Of a DNA stretch of 39,588 bases, positions 9,520 to 17,877 are shown piece by piece. Under the pieces are notes generated by a model. It was not told the DNA's origin and did not search any database. It worked only from the letters and a program-made list of their open reading frames with translations. Positions within the stretch are counted from its first letter, which is position 1. Each line of letters starts with the position of its first letter. Origin of the DNA: Bacteroidota bacterium (lineage in GTDB: Bacteria > Bacteroidota > Bacteroidia > Chitinophagales > Chitinophagaceae); NCBI GenBank assembly GCA_947453145.1, contig CANGFA010000021.1, positions 1 to 39,588 of the forward strand, given 5' to 3'. The translations under genes were made by a program, and so were the position numbers.

Positions 9520-10102
9520 GTGCCAATTGTAATAAGTGCGTAAATGAGTCCGCTTTTACTTTGTCAAATATATTTGATTTAATAGTAGAAACCGTATTCA
9601 TTTTTAGGCCCAATAAATTGGCAATTTCCTTGGTTCTGTAGCCATTTAATAAATAATGTAGGATTTCTAATTCCCTTATGGCTAGCGTTGAAAAAGGGTT
9701 CCCCTCCTCCTCCACTTTCTTCTTTAAAACCAGGGGTTGATTCCTAATGAAAAGCTCTAAATGATAATTAATTTCGGATTCAGATGCCCCTTTATGTAAG
9801 TAAGAATGGATTTTAAACTTATTGGATATTTTGCCATACACTTCCACTGGCTGCATGGAATGAACAAGGATAGATAAATGAGGATACTTTTCAGTGATGG
9901 TTTCAATGTATTCAAGTGTATTCCCGTCTGGTAATATGATATCCAATATTAAATGGGTGTAATCATTAGTGCCCAATTCTATCACTAAGTCAGCACAGGT
10001 ACTCACATCAGCCACTTTTTGAACATTTAATTTATTCAAAATGGCAGTCAAGCCCATCTTCACAATACTATGATCCTCAACAACTAATACTTTTACTTCC
10101 AT
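9497..10102 (-). CDS. NarL/FixJ-type response regulator
   Basis: A 201-residue two-domain regulator. The receiver domain (1-120) has acidic residues Glu9/Asp10, phospho-acceptor Asp54 in LILDIILPDG and a conserved Lys in LHKGAS. The C-terminal LuxR-type helix-turn-helix (about 138-200) reads LAIRELEILHYLLNG, then YRTKEIANLLGLKMNTVSTI, close to the family consensus. It overlaps the start of the sensor kinase gene, so the two are co-transcribed and probably translationally coupled. A -7-like element (10166-10173) and a perfect palindrome (10212-10225) precede it. Target genes are not shown by the sequence; the surface-protein gene with a near-identical palindrome is one candidate. Confidence 0.93.
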   Translation of the reverse strand: MEVKVLVVEDHSIVKMGLTAILNKLNVQKVADVSTCADLVIELGTNDYTHLILDIILPDGNTLEYIETITEKYPHLSILVHSMQPVEVYGKISNKFKIHSYLHKGASESEINYHLELFIRNQPLVLKKKVEEEGNPFSTLAIRELEILHYLLNGYRTKEIANLLGLKMNTVSTIKSNIFDKVKADSFTHLLQLAHVHQISY

Positions 10103-10165
10103 TATAGATAATTTAGAATGAATACAATTGGATCTTTAGTTTGTTAGAAAACAATCGCATGCAGA

Positions 10166-10173
10166 CAAATTTA
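10166..10173 (-). promoter_or_regulatory. Candidate -7 promoter element for the response regulator operon
   Basis: On the minus strand this reads TAAATTTG, an exact match to the Bacteroidota TAnnTTTG -7 element, 64 bases before the regulator start. A TTTG occurs further upstream, but its spacing is shorter than ideal for a -33 element. Confidence 0.4.
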
Positions 10174-10211
10174 GGGAGACTTCATGGCAAATTGATTGAT
10201 TTTCAAACTAA

Positions 10212-10225
10212 TAGAATTAATTCTA
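10212..10225. promoter_or_regulatory. Perfect 14-base palindrome upstream of the response regulator
   Basis: TAGAATTAATTCTA is its own reverse complement and lies about 40 bases upstream of the candidate -7 element, a usual distance for an activator site. The near-identical copy at 6369-6382 lies upstream of the giant surface gene. Autoregulation by the adjacent regulator is an inference. Confidence 0.4.
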
Positions 10226-10241
10226 GTATTAACAAACTAGC

Positions 10242-12311
10242 TTAAAAAACAGATAAGCTCATATCCAAATCTTTCAATTTTCCTGATACCAATGCATCTA
10301 ATTCATCCAAAATGGCCAATTCAGTTTCATTTACGGGTGTTCGGGCAATGGAGATCTGTTTAATTATATTTGATTTTAAAATCTCGTCTTTAGTAGACAT
10401 ATAAGTAAGTATTTGTGAACTTATGGACGTTAGATTATCGGCATGTATTTGGATACTGGACAGACAGCCAGATTTAGCAACGCTTACTGATAGCTGTTTC
10501 CAGGTTCCCAAACTTTGTTCAATCTTAGTCCTGTTTTCCTGATTGGGGTTTTGAAGATATTGTTTTACTTGTTTTCTGAATACCCATTTACCTGCAGCAT
10601 CAATAGGAATAATATCACTTAATTGTCTAAATGAACTGGGTTGTATAGCAGTGGGTTTTGTCATCAATCCCATTATTTTTTTATACCCTTTTATTGGAGT
10701 AATTAAACTTAACAACTCTTTCCCACCTTCATTTAATTGTGAATTTGTAAATTGATCCACATGTTTTTCTACGCTGGAAATTTGTTGCAATCCATCCCAA
10801 GAAAGTTTATGATTAATTATATTTAGTCTTTCATACATATTATCAACATCAAGCAATTTATTAGAAGACCAAAATCTTTCAGCAATTACTGCAGCCCTTG
10901 GCCACACCCTAGATTCAAAATTACTTTCATCTACTAATTCAGACCAGATAGCTGCTTCCCCACCTAACAATTTATTATCTGACTTTTCTTTAATAAAATC
11001 TGCATTTAAAAAATGATAATAGGCGGGCATAAAAACATCCAAATAAAATCCTCTAGAAATAATGGAACTATTTCCATTTGCTGCTATCGTGTCAATAGAC
11101 ATAGTAGGCCCCATAAAACCAGGTTTCCATACTTGGACAAGAATATTTTTATTTAGCCCGTTGTGAAAAGCTTCTTCCCATGCAATGGGGGTTAACCCAT
11201 TTTTTTCGATGATTTTTGAAAATTTTTCTGAAAAATAATTTTGTAATTCATGTGGCGTTTTTATTCCCTTGGTTTGCATAAAGGAAACGATTTTAGGGTT
11301 TTTCAACCACGCCACACCATTATTTTCATCAAGTCCCATATGCATATAAGCCTTGCTAAATATGGGTTTCATCTCCTTTGTTAAATTATCTAAAAAAGTA
11401 TAAGTTGCCTCTGCACTCACATCCAACGAAGGCGTAGATGTAGTATTCATCATTTGCATTAAACTCGTTAGGTTCACAGGTTTATCTCCATCAATTTTAA
11501 ATCTTGGCCCAGGTGTATATATCTTTTTTTCTGCAGCCAATTCAGGATAACCTGCAAACCATGATTGACTATGCCCTGGTAAATCAAATTCGGCATACAC
11601 CTCAATTCCTCTTTCTTTACAATACTTTACAAAATTGATCATTTCATTTTGCGTATAGTATTTGCCATTAGATCCTTGCTCCTGTAACTTTGGATATTTT
11701 TTGGATTCAATTCTAAAACCTTCATCATCTGATATATGAATATGTAAAGTATTTAATTTTACTGCAGCCATTGCATCTACATTTCTTTTCATCATTTCCA
11801 TTGGAATAAAATGTCTTGCTAAGTCCACCATCATTCCTCTCCAAGCATAAGTAGGCCAATCCTGTATAGTTAGTTTTTTAAAATGAACCCCCTCATTATT
11901 GGAAACCATCAATTGATTAAGTGTTTCTAATGCATATAAAATACCTATTTCTGATGCTGCTTGAATTTGAATTGTACTATCAATTTGAATTTGATAAGCT
12001 TCCAAATTAGGGATGCCTAAATGTGGTAGACTATTTAATTGAATCGTAATATCTGAGTGCTCATTAGATCCAACAATTTGTATTGGTCTAAGACTTGCAT
12101 TTTTATACTTTGTCATAAACCTTACAATAGCTCCACTCACCATTGCACTTTGGGCTCCTTCATATTTAATGGTTGTTAGTTTATTAAGCATTAATTCACC
12201 TTCAATCATCTCCACTTTTTGTGGGTAGGGCATTACATTTAAAGCTTCCTGTGCATTTACCTTGATAAGTATAAAAGCAAGCAGACTTGTAATTAAAAAT
12301 TTGATTTTCAT
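10242..12311 (-). CDS. Exported GH20 beta-N-acetylhexosaminidase
   Basis: A 689-residue glycoside hydrolase expected to remove terminal beta-linked GlcNAc/GalNAc from chitin oligomers or glycans. The chosen Met (MKIKFLITSLLAFILIKVNAQ) starts a clean signal peptide; the frame extends 11 codons upstream to 12344 but those add a charged leader. The N-terminal GH20b-like domain (PYPQKVEM, about 25-140) precedes the TIM barrel, which begins at WRGMMVDLARHF and includes LNTLHIHISDDEGFRIE, AEFDLPGHSQSW and the catalytic Asp328-Glu329 pair in HMGLDENN. The family usually has HxGGDE, so Leu replaces the second Gly. WSELVDESNFESRVWPR is typical of the barrel end. The tail (about 560-689) is helical and unassigned. 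It is probably periplasmic or outer-membrane associated. Confidence 0.93.
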   Translation of the reverse strand: MKIKFLITSLLAFILIKVNAQEALNVMPYPQKVEMIEGELMLNKLTTIKYEGAQSAMVSGAIVRFMTKYKNASLRPIQIVGSNEHSDITIQLNSLPHLGIPNLEAYQIQIDSTIQIQAASEIGILYALETLNQLMVSNNEGVHFKKLTIQDWPTYAWRGMMVDLARHFIPMEMMKRNVDAMAAVKLNTLHIHISDDEGFRIESKKYPKLQEQGSNGKYYTQNEMINFVKYCKERGIEVYAEFDLPGHSQSWFAGYPELAAEKKIYTPGPRFKIDGDKPVNLTSLMQMMNTTSTPSLDVSAEATYTFLDNLTKEMKPIFSKAYMHMGLDENNGVAWLKNPKIVSFMQTKGIKTPHELQNYFSEKFSKIIEKNGLTPIAWEEAFHNGLNKNILVQVWKPGFMGPTMSIDTIAANGNSSIISRGFYLDVFMPAYYHFLNADFIKEKSDNKLLGGEAAIWSELVDESNFESRVWPRAAVIAERFWSSNKLLDVDNMYERLNIINHKLSWDGLQQISSVEKHVDQFTNSQLNEGGKELLSLITPIKGYKKIMGLMTKPTAIQPSSFRQLSDIIPIDAAGKWVFRKQVKQYLQNPNQENRTKIEQSLGTWKQLSVSVAKSGCLSSIQIHADNLTSISSQILTYMSTKDEILKSNIIKQISIARTPVNETELAILDELDALVSGKLKDLDMSLSVF

Positions 12312-12417
12312 ATATTTATACACTTTTGGTGATTTATGAATCATGAATTTAATATTAATTATATATAAAAAGATGGTTAATAGATATAAATCTAATAGGA
12401 TTACTGCTAATATTCCC

Positions 12418-12425
12418 TACTTTTA
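12418..12425 (+). promoter_or_regulatory. Candidate -7 element for the small sorting-domain-like gene
   Basis: TACTTTTA matches seven of eight positions of TAnnTTTG and lies 37 bases before the ATG at 12463. The palindrome at 12430-12445 would overlap the transcription start. Confidence 0.25.
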
Positions 12426-12429
12426 AGAA

Positions 12430-12445
12430 GTCTAATTGATTAGAC
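12430..12445. promoter_or_regulatory. 16-base operator-like inverted repeat
   Basis: GTCTAATTGATTAGAC has two perfect 7-base arms around TG. It lies in the divergent region between the hexosaminidase and the small plus-strand gene, 17 bases before the small gene's ATG. Its position suggests an operator or a leader hairpin; no binder can be named. Confidence 0.4.
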
Positions 12446-12462
12446 CCCCTAAACAATTATTT

Positions 12463-12693
12463 ATGATCACATTAACTGAAATAGTTAAGGACGGCATTTT
12501 AGAAGTCCGCTTTTCAATGGAGGATTGTGAAAGTAAAATTTATACCATCACCAATGCTCAAGGTGTTGACATTATGCAAGGCAAAATTACGGGCAAAACA
12601 CAAAGAACCTGCCTTTATGTTGGGGACTGTAAAAAAGGCAAATACACTTTCTCCATAGACGAAACTAATACTCAGGAATTTACTATACAGTAG
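12463..12693 (+). CDS. Small 76-residue protein resembling a free-standing T9SS type A sorting domain
   Basis: I do not recognise a named family with certainty. The protein is beta-rich and its layout (DGILEVRFS, SKIYTITNAQG, a short turn, MQGKITGK, then CKKGKYTFSID, QEFTIQ) parallels the Por secretion C-terminal domain, which normally ends T9SS cargo proteins. Here the domain stands alone, with no signal peptide. The ATG at 12463 is preferred over a TTG 27 bases upstream because that TTG lies inside the 16-base palindrome and would add residues unlike the fold. Cys residues occur within the sequence, at two points in the C-terminal half and one near the middle. rlmH follows in the same direction after 84 bases. 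It could be a decayed remnant of a larger cargo gene or a small cytoplasmic protein; either way the function is unknown. Confidence 0.65.
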   Translation: MITLTEIVKDGILEVRFSMEDCESKIYTITNAQGVDIMQGKITGKTQRTCLYVGDCKKGKYTFSIDETNTQEFTIQ

Positions 12694-12753
12694 GTTTAAT
12701 AAGCTAAAAATCACTTAAATATTCTGTAAATAAGCACTCAAATTTATATTTAG

Positions 12754-12761
12754 TAATTTTG
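12754..12761 (+). promoter_or_regulatory. Candidate -7 promoter element for rlmH
   Basis: TAATTTTG is an exact TAnnTTTG match 16 bases before the rlmH TTG start. No clear -33 TTG is seen at the right distance. Confidence 0.4.
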
Positions 12762-12777
12762 ATGAAATTTATATTCA

Positions 12778-13242
12778 TTGAAACTTTCTATATTTTCTGT
12801 TGGTAAAACAAACGATTCCTACATTAAGGATGGCGTGGATCAATTTACCAAACGTATCAGTCATTACTACCCTATTAATTGGCAACTCATCACTCCAAGT
12901 AAACTCACCGAACCTGCACAAATTAAAAAAGCAGAAGCAACTAGTATCCTTAAAAATTTAGCAGTAACTGACGTTTTAATTTTGTTAGATGAAAAAGGTA
13001 AAATGTTAAGCTCCCCAGGAGTAGCCAAATTTATACAACAAAAAGCAAATCAAAGTGCACAACGCATTGTATTCTTAATTGGTGGTGCCTATGGCGTTGA
13101 TGAGGAAATAAAAAAGCGGGCTAATTTCACATGGAGCCTTTCTGAACTGGTCTTCCCTCATATGTTAGTACGTTTAATATTAGCCGAGCAGGTTTACCGT
13201 GCATGTAGTATCTTGGCCAATGAAAAGTACCATCACGAATAA
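12778..13242 (+). CDS. rlmH: 23S rRNA (pseudouridine1915-N3)-methyltransferase RlmH
   Basis: A 154-residue SPOUT-family methyltransferase that modifies pseudouridine 1915 in helix 69 of 23S rRNA. Family signs are the N-terminus KLSIFSVGKT, VLLDEKGK-like strand (ILLDEKGKMLSS), the SAM-knot loop IGGAYGVDEE (Gly102-Val107), LSELVFPHMLVRLILAEQVYRA and the C-terminal KYHHE. Length matches the family. Translation must start at the TTG at 12778: an in-frame stop lies five codons upstream at 12763-12765, and the family N-terminus aligns exactly there; the nearby ATG at 12762 is out of frame. The rhomboid gene follows after 24 bases. Confidence in function is very high. Confidence 0.97.
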   Translation: MKLSIFSVGKTNDSYIKDGVDQFTKRISHYYPINWQLITPSKLTEPAQIKKAEATSILKNLAVTDVLILLDEKGKMLSSPGVAKFIQQKANQSAQRIVFLIGGAYGVDEEIKKRANFTWSLSELVFPHMLVRLILAEQVYRACSILANEKYHHE

Positions 13243-13268
13243 ACAAACACGAATAAATAATTACGAAT
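13234..13268 (+). repeat. Short direct repeats at the rlmH-rhomboid junction
   Basis: CACGAATAAA occurs at 13234-13243 and again at 13248-13257, and a related TACGAATGA overlaps the rhomboid start at 13263. The first copy contains the rlmH stop. This looks like a small local duplication. Confidence 0.5.
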
Positions 13269-13917
13269 GAGTTTAACCCTAATTATAACTATTGCTACTG
13301 TTGGCATATCCTTATTGGCTATGAATAACGAAACCTTAATGGATAAATGTATTTTTCACCCTTATTCTATTGCCAAAGATCCAAGTCAATGGTACCGGGC
13401 TGTTACCTGTGGTTTTATTCATGCCGATATTCCACATTTAGCTTTTAATATGTTTTCCTTTTACATGTTTGGGGATTTAGTAGAACAGTACTTTACACTC
13501 TTATTTGGAGAAGCTGGACGTATACTTTATTTTTTATTTTATGTTTCCGCCCTAGTTGCTTGTATTATCCCTACTTATTTTCAGTATCAAAAAAAGTATA
13601 ATTATTTTAGTTTAGGTGCATCTGGTGCGGTATCTGCCATTGTCTTTGCTGGTATCTTTTTACAACCCACTATGAAAATTGGTTTTTTTGTAGTACCTCC
13701 TATTATTCCTGGATTTTTGTTTGGACCTATTTATTTAGGGTTAACAATTTACTTGTCTAAAAAAGGAAGTGGCAATATTAATCATAGTGCTCACTTATGG
13801 GGATCACTTTATGGTATTGCATTTTTAATAGTGGCTTCTAAATTTTTTGGTATTCCAGGACAGTCCAATGTATTAGACAATTTCTTATATCAGGTGCGAA
13901 ATTATTTGGGTAGATAA
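13267..13917 (+). CDS. Rhomboid-family intramembrane serine protease
   Basis: A 216-residue multi-pass membrane protein that should cleave substrates within the inner membrane. It has the rhomboid core: HADIPHLAFNMFSFYMFG in the second helix region, the catalytic GASG with Ser119, and the partner His176 in HSAHLWG. About six hydrophobic segments are visible, with a PTYFQYQKKYNYF loop before the active-site helix. It starts at an ATG 24 bases after rlmH, so the two are probably co-transcribed. It converges on the large minus-strand cargo gene, with only 5 bases between stop codons. The substrate is unknown. Confidence 0.93.
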   Translation: MSLTLIITIATVGISLLAMNNETLMDKCIFHPYSIAKDPSQWYRAVTCGFIHADIPHLAFNMFSFYMFGDLVEQYFTLLFGEAGRILYFLFYVSALVACIIPTYFQYQKKYNYFSLGASGAVSAIVFAGIFLQPTMKIGFFVVPPIIPGFLFGPIYLGLTIYLSKKGSGNINHSAHLWGSLYGIAFLIVASKFFGIPGQSNVLDNFLYQVRNYLGR

Positions 13918-13937
13918 TTTTATTATCGCAATAAAAT
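13917..13937. terminator. Bidirectional AT-rich inverted repeat between convergent genes
   Basis: ATTTTATT / AATAAAAT is a perfect 8-base inverted repeat with a 5-base loop (ATCGC). It overlaps the last base of the rhomboid stop codon and the stop of the facing cargo gene. It could terminate both transcripts, but with no G-C in the stem it would be weak. Confidence 0.4.
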
Positions 13938-16900
13938 AAAGGAACCTGTTTTGTGCATGGGAATATCCTTATACGTCACATAGTCTATCAAATAACTATA
14001 AGCGTCCATCTCCTGATCATATCCGTTGTATCTTCCATCCCAACCACTGGTTATATCGTTGGTTTGAAATACCATTTTCCCAAAGCGATTAAAGATGATA
14101 AATGATTTTAACATTTTTACGCCAGCACCCGCTTCAATTTTTAGGATATCATTCAAATTATCATGATTAGGGGTAAAAGCTTTAGGCACTGATACCACCA
14201 CATCGCTTGAAACATCTAATTTATAAACATCCAATATTTTACATCCTGTAAACGGGTCCTCTATTTGTAAAGTATAATTTATATTATGTGCTCCATTAAA
14301 TATAGGATTGGGAATATTGGGATTGTTTAAATTAAAGGCAGGAATCCAAGTGTATAAAGTATAACTGGGATCCATTCTTTTTGGACTTAAAATGGTATCT
14401 TGGTCTGCTAAAACAAATAAAGTAAAATCTTTGGGTGTGATGGGATCTATAATTTGTATGGTATCACCCACTAATGCATATTCATATTTGGGGCAATAGT
14501 CATTGGTTACATTTAACTTTACCACATACTTTCCAACTTTATTATAACTGTGTGAAATAGGATTGGGTTTATAAAAATAGCTGCTGTCGCCAAAATTCCA
14601 AGCATAATGAATTTTATATTTTTCAGTGGCATTGGTTTGAATAAAAACATCCCCATTGGTGCAAGACAAAATATTATATTTAATATTTATGGTTGGAATG
14701 GTAAATTCTATAATAGGAAAAGCAGCCGTTGGCAGAGAATTACACTTTCCATCATTTACTACCAAACTATATTTACCAGCATTGCCAATGCGAAGAGAAT
14801 CGGTATTAGATATAGTAAATAAATTAGCATTTTGATACCATTTAAAAATAGAAGCCCCCTGACCTTTTAAAGTAACAGAATCTCCATTACATATAACTGT
14901 ATCTTTAATGATTAAAGAGGCAATGGGAAGTTCCGCATTTGCTATGTTTAATAAATTAGAATAACTATACAAACAGTTTTTAGCATCTGTAACTTTTATA
15001 CCTAAATTCATATTTCCTTTTATTATTCCATAAATATAATCGCCCCGTACACTAGAATTTGCATTATCTGTATTTAAGGTATAATTAAAAGGAGGGACAC
15101 CCCCATTGATTGTAGTGCGAATTAACATGGAATCCAATAAACAAACATAATCCTTATCAGCCTGCAGGAATACATTGGTTGGTGGTTTTACAATTGTAAT
15201 ACTAGCTATAGAATCATCATAACAGGTTCCTCCCGAATAAGCTTGCACTTTTATTGCATAATTAAAATTATTATTGCTTACTGCAGTCCCATAAAAATGC
15301 TTGTATAAGTTCCCGATTTTACTATCCGAAATTGTAGTATCCTTGCCGTCACCCCAAATAATATGCAATACGCCTACTTTCCCAGGATACACCCAGGAGC
15401 TATCTTTAATAACCACATCCTCATTACTACATAATGCCATTTCTTTTACTATTTTAAAATTAGCATTGGGGTTGGAACCATTAATGACAAATGCTTGTGT
15501 TAAAGAATCCACGCAACCAAAATTGGTGGCCACTTTTAATTGAACCAAATAATTCCCTCCCGCATTATATAACACCGAAGGTTTTGCCTTTGATAGCTCG
15601 CTTAATGTATAGCTAGGTCCAGGTACAATGGGCGTTGCACCCGCATTAAAATTCCAATTGTAGGTGAAACTTGTGCCCGGTTCGAAACTAGTACTAGTAT
15701 CTTTAAATGAAGCCAAACCCCCATCCAAACATACATTGGGTAAGGTAAATCCCACAATAGGCAACGACTTTACTTCAATTATCTTAACAAGGGTATCACT
15801 ATTACATCCCAAACTTGACACTACGGATAATTTTACTGTATACTTACCCCAATTATTATATTGCTGATTAAACGGATCCCCATTTAATAAATTTAGTTTT
15901 GTTCCATTGCCCATATCCCAATTCCATTTTACAACCTGGTCTAAATTGGCAGTGGATTGATTAGTAAATACGATATCATTTTTTTCACAGTGCACTCCAG
16001 AATAAACAAAATTAGCAATGGGGAGCTGATTTACTTTAATGGTATCAGACACCTGGTTGGCTATATCCAACGAACAGGCATTGGAGTCAATTAAATTTTT
16101 AATTTTATAAATAGTGAAACGAGTTGGGCTCACCAAAAAACTGGAACTTGAACTGGTTATATTTTTTAAGGTATCGGAACTAACCCCATTACTATATACT
16201 ACATTCCATGGGGCGGTCCCCGTAAGATTATATAGAATAGATTTAGCATTCCCCAAGCAAAGGGTATCCATGGATTTAACCAATTGAATGGTGGGCAATG
16301 GATTTACCGTTATATGTATACTATCCAAGGAAGTTCCACAACCTGGAACGGTTGCTTGCACATAATAGAACCCCGAGTCCTTTAAAGTGGATTTAGCAAT
16401 AATAGGATTGTAAATAGTACTTGTAAAATTATTGGGCCCACTCCAACTATATGTAACATTATTTAATTGTTTAGCAGCTAATTGTATATCACTACCTAAA
16501 CAAGAACTTGAAATTATATTTGGGGCCATAGCTACTTTGCTATAATTGGAGAAATATCCCAACCTTGCCCCAGAAGAGGAACTTCCATTTAAAAACCCAA
16601 GATGAAATAAACCAGAACTATTACTTATAGAAGTGGCCACCCCATTGGGGATGAGTGTATTTAAATTAGGTAAATTAACTGTACTAATTCTGGCTGCTTT
16701 CCACCCTGTTGCACCAGGCACATCAAAAAATAAATTAGCACTGAGGATGCCTGTTACCCCATTTAAACTAAAATTTTCTACATCCTCAGCTTTACAAATA
16801 AGATTCAAATAAAATAACTCATTGGTAGAACGAACAAAACTAACCACATTGGATCCAGTACATTTAATACTTGGTAGAGAGGTCTCAGTGACCTCAGTGC

Positions 16901-17876
16901 CCACGCCTGTAAATTGTAATACATACACAGGTTTGGAACTAGTCACATACACACTATTCCCCGATAAGAATCCTTTATAAACACCTCCTTTATTAATGGA
17001 AGCGGAGGCAATATTAGATCCATTTTCATAAATAGCTGTGCCATCCTCGGTTGCATAGACATAAAAAAAATCGGTATTGGTATAGGATGGAGCACTCAAT
17101 GCCCCTCTTACAATAATAAACTCAGAACCCGTATTTAATATAGGCACAATTTGATCGCCTGCTAAATCCAAACTAATACCAACATAAATGGAGTCATCAA
17201 AAATACTTATGCAAATTGGTTTATTAGATATAACTTCTGAACCACCTAAATGCGCAATTGCTAAAGTACCATTTCCAATTACTGCATAGGTTTGTCCTTT
17301 ATTTAAAATGATACTAAAAGTACCTGCAACATGGCCATTGCCGTCCGATTTAGTTAAAGTGATGTCTATCTTTGTATTATCTTCAGTAGCTACAATCACA
17401 AATCCATTTGTGGCTGGTGGTGTAATTGTATTTCTATTGTCAAATTGATTCTGAGATGGAATGATAAAACTAGTTCCTTTTGCGGTATTGCCTTTTAATG
17501 TAAATATCTCTGGATTATATAAGTTCCCTACCTCATAGTAAGCCGAAATATTGGCAGTAGAAGTAATCTTTATCCCCGTATTTAAAACCGAACCAGTTGG
17601 CTTAGATTCAATGGTTGTCAAATAACTTGTAAGGTCTTTTGTAATTGTAGAATTACTATTTAAATTAATTACAATAGGAATAAATGCGGCATTAGCAGGC
17701 TGCGTAATTGTAATAATAGCCGGCTTTTCATAACTTGTCATTCTTAAAACAATAGGTTTGTTTTCATGACCTGGTGTAATGGCCGGGGCAGCAAACCAAA
17801 ACTCGGTATCGGTTTGAGAAAATAACTGGATTGAAATGAACAATCCAATCATAATATAAAATAATTTCCTATTCAA
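13923..17876 (-). CDS. Large secreted T9SS type B cargo protein with PKD-like domains (gliding-motility-associated C-terminal domain)
   Basis: A 1317-residue exported protein with a signal peptide (MNRKLFYIMIGLFISIQLFSQ). Residues about 25-440 resemble the IgGFc-binding-type N-terminal domain (TDTEFWFAAP, GNTAKGTSFIIPSQNQ, ATEDNTKIDITLT, FIIVRGALSAPSYTNTDFF). A series of PKD/Ig-like repeats follows, with recurring WNWDMGNGT, YNWNFNAGA and YAWNFGDSS patterns. The last ~95 residues form the CHU_C/gliding-motility-associated domain: VSVPKAFTPNHDNLNDIL, FIIFNRFGKMVFQ, GWDGRYNG and MDAYSYLIDYVTY. This tail marks T9SS type B export. It is paralogous over its whole length to the product of 18888-23000 and lies one base after the PorP-like gene. 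It is likely a surface adhesin or a partner of the barrel; the binding target is unknown. Confidence 0.92.
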   Translation of the reverse strand: MNRKLFYIMIGLFISIQLFSQTDTEFWFAAPAITPGHENKPIVLRMTSYEKPAIITITQPANAAFIPIVINLNSNSTITKDLTSYLTTIESKPTGSVLNTGIKITSTANISAYYEVGNLYNPEIFTLKGNTAKGTSFIIPSQNQFDNRNTITPPATNGFVIVATEDNTKIDITLTKSDGNGHVAGTFSIILNKGQTYAVIGNGTLAIAHLGGSEVISNKPICISIFDDSIYVGISLDLAGDQIVPILNTGSEFIIVRGALSAPSYTNTDFFYVYATEDGTAIYENGSNIASASINKGGVYKGFLSGNSVYVTSSKPVYVLQFTGVGTEVTETSLPSIKCTGSNVVSFVRSTNELFYLNLICKAEDVENFSLNGVTGILSANLFFDVPGATGWKAARISTVNLPNLNTLIPNGVATSISNSSGLFHLGFLNGSSSSGARLGYFSNYSKVAMAPNIISSSCLGSDIQLAAKQLNNVTYSWSGPNNFTSTIYNPIIAKSTLKDSGFYYVQATVPGCGTSLDSIHITVNPLPTIQLVKSMDTLCLGNAKSILYNLTGTAPWNVVYSNGVSSDTLKNITSSSSSFLVSPTRFTIYKIKNLIDSNACSLDIANQVSDTIKVNQLPIANFVYSGVHCEKNDIVFTNQSTANLDQVVKWNWDMGNGTKLNLLNGDPFNQQYNNWGKYTVKLSVVSSLGCNSDTLVKIIEVKSLPIVGFTLPNVCLDGGLASFKDTSTSFEPGTSFTYNWNFNAGATPIVPGPSYTLSELSKAKPSVLYNAGGNYLVQLKVATNFGCVDSLTQAFVINGSNPNANFKIVKEMALCSNEDVVIKDSSWVYPGKVGVLHIIWGDGKDTTISDSKIGNLYKHFYGTAVSNNNFNYAIKVQAYSGGTCYDDSIASITIVKPPTNVFLQADKDYVCLLDSMLIRTTINGGVPPFNYTLNTDNANSSVRGDYIYGIIKGNMNLGIKVTDAKNCLYSYSNLLNIANAELPIASLIIKDTVICNGDSVTLKGQGASIFKWYQNANLFTISNTDSLRIGNAGKYSLVVNDGKCNSLPTAAFPIIEFTIPTINIKYNILSCTNGDVFIQTNATEKYKIHYAWNFGDSSYFYKPNPISHSYNKVGKYVVKLNVTNDYCPKYEYALVGDTIQIIDPITPKDFTLFVLADQDTILSPKRMDPSYTLYTWIPAFNLNNPNIPNPIFNGAHNINYTLQIEDPFTGCKILDVYKLDVSSDVVVSVPKAFTPNHDNLNDILKIEAGAGVKMLKSFIIFNRFGKMVFQTNDITSGWDGRYNGYDQEMDAYSYLIDYVTYKDIPMHKTGSFILLR

Positions 17877-17877
17877 T

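Noticed and set aside
12514..12714. Minus-strand 66-codon frame opposite the small plus-strand gene
   Set aside because: The plus-strand product has a coherent beta-rich domain pattern; the minus product is low complexity with no recognisable feature.
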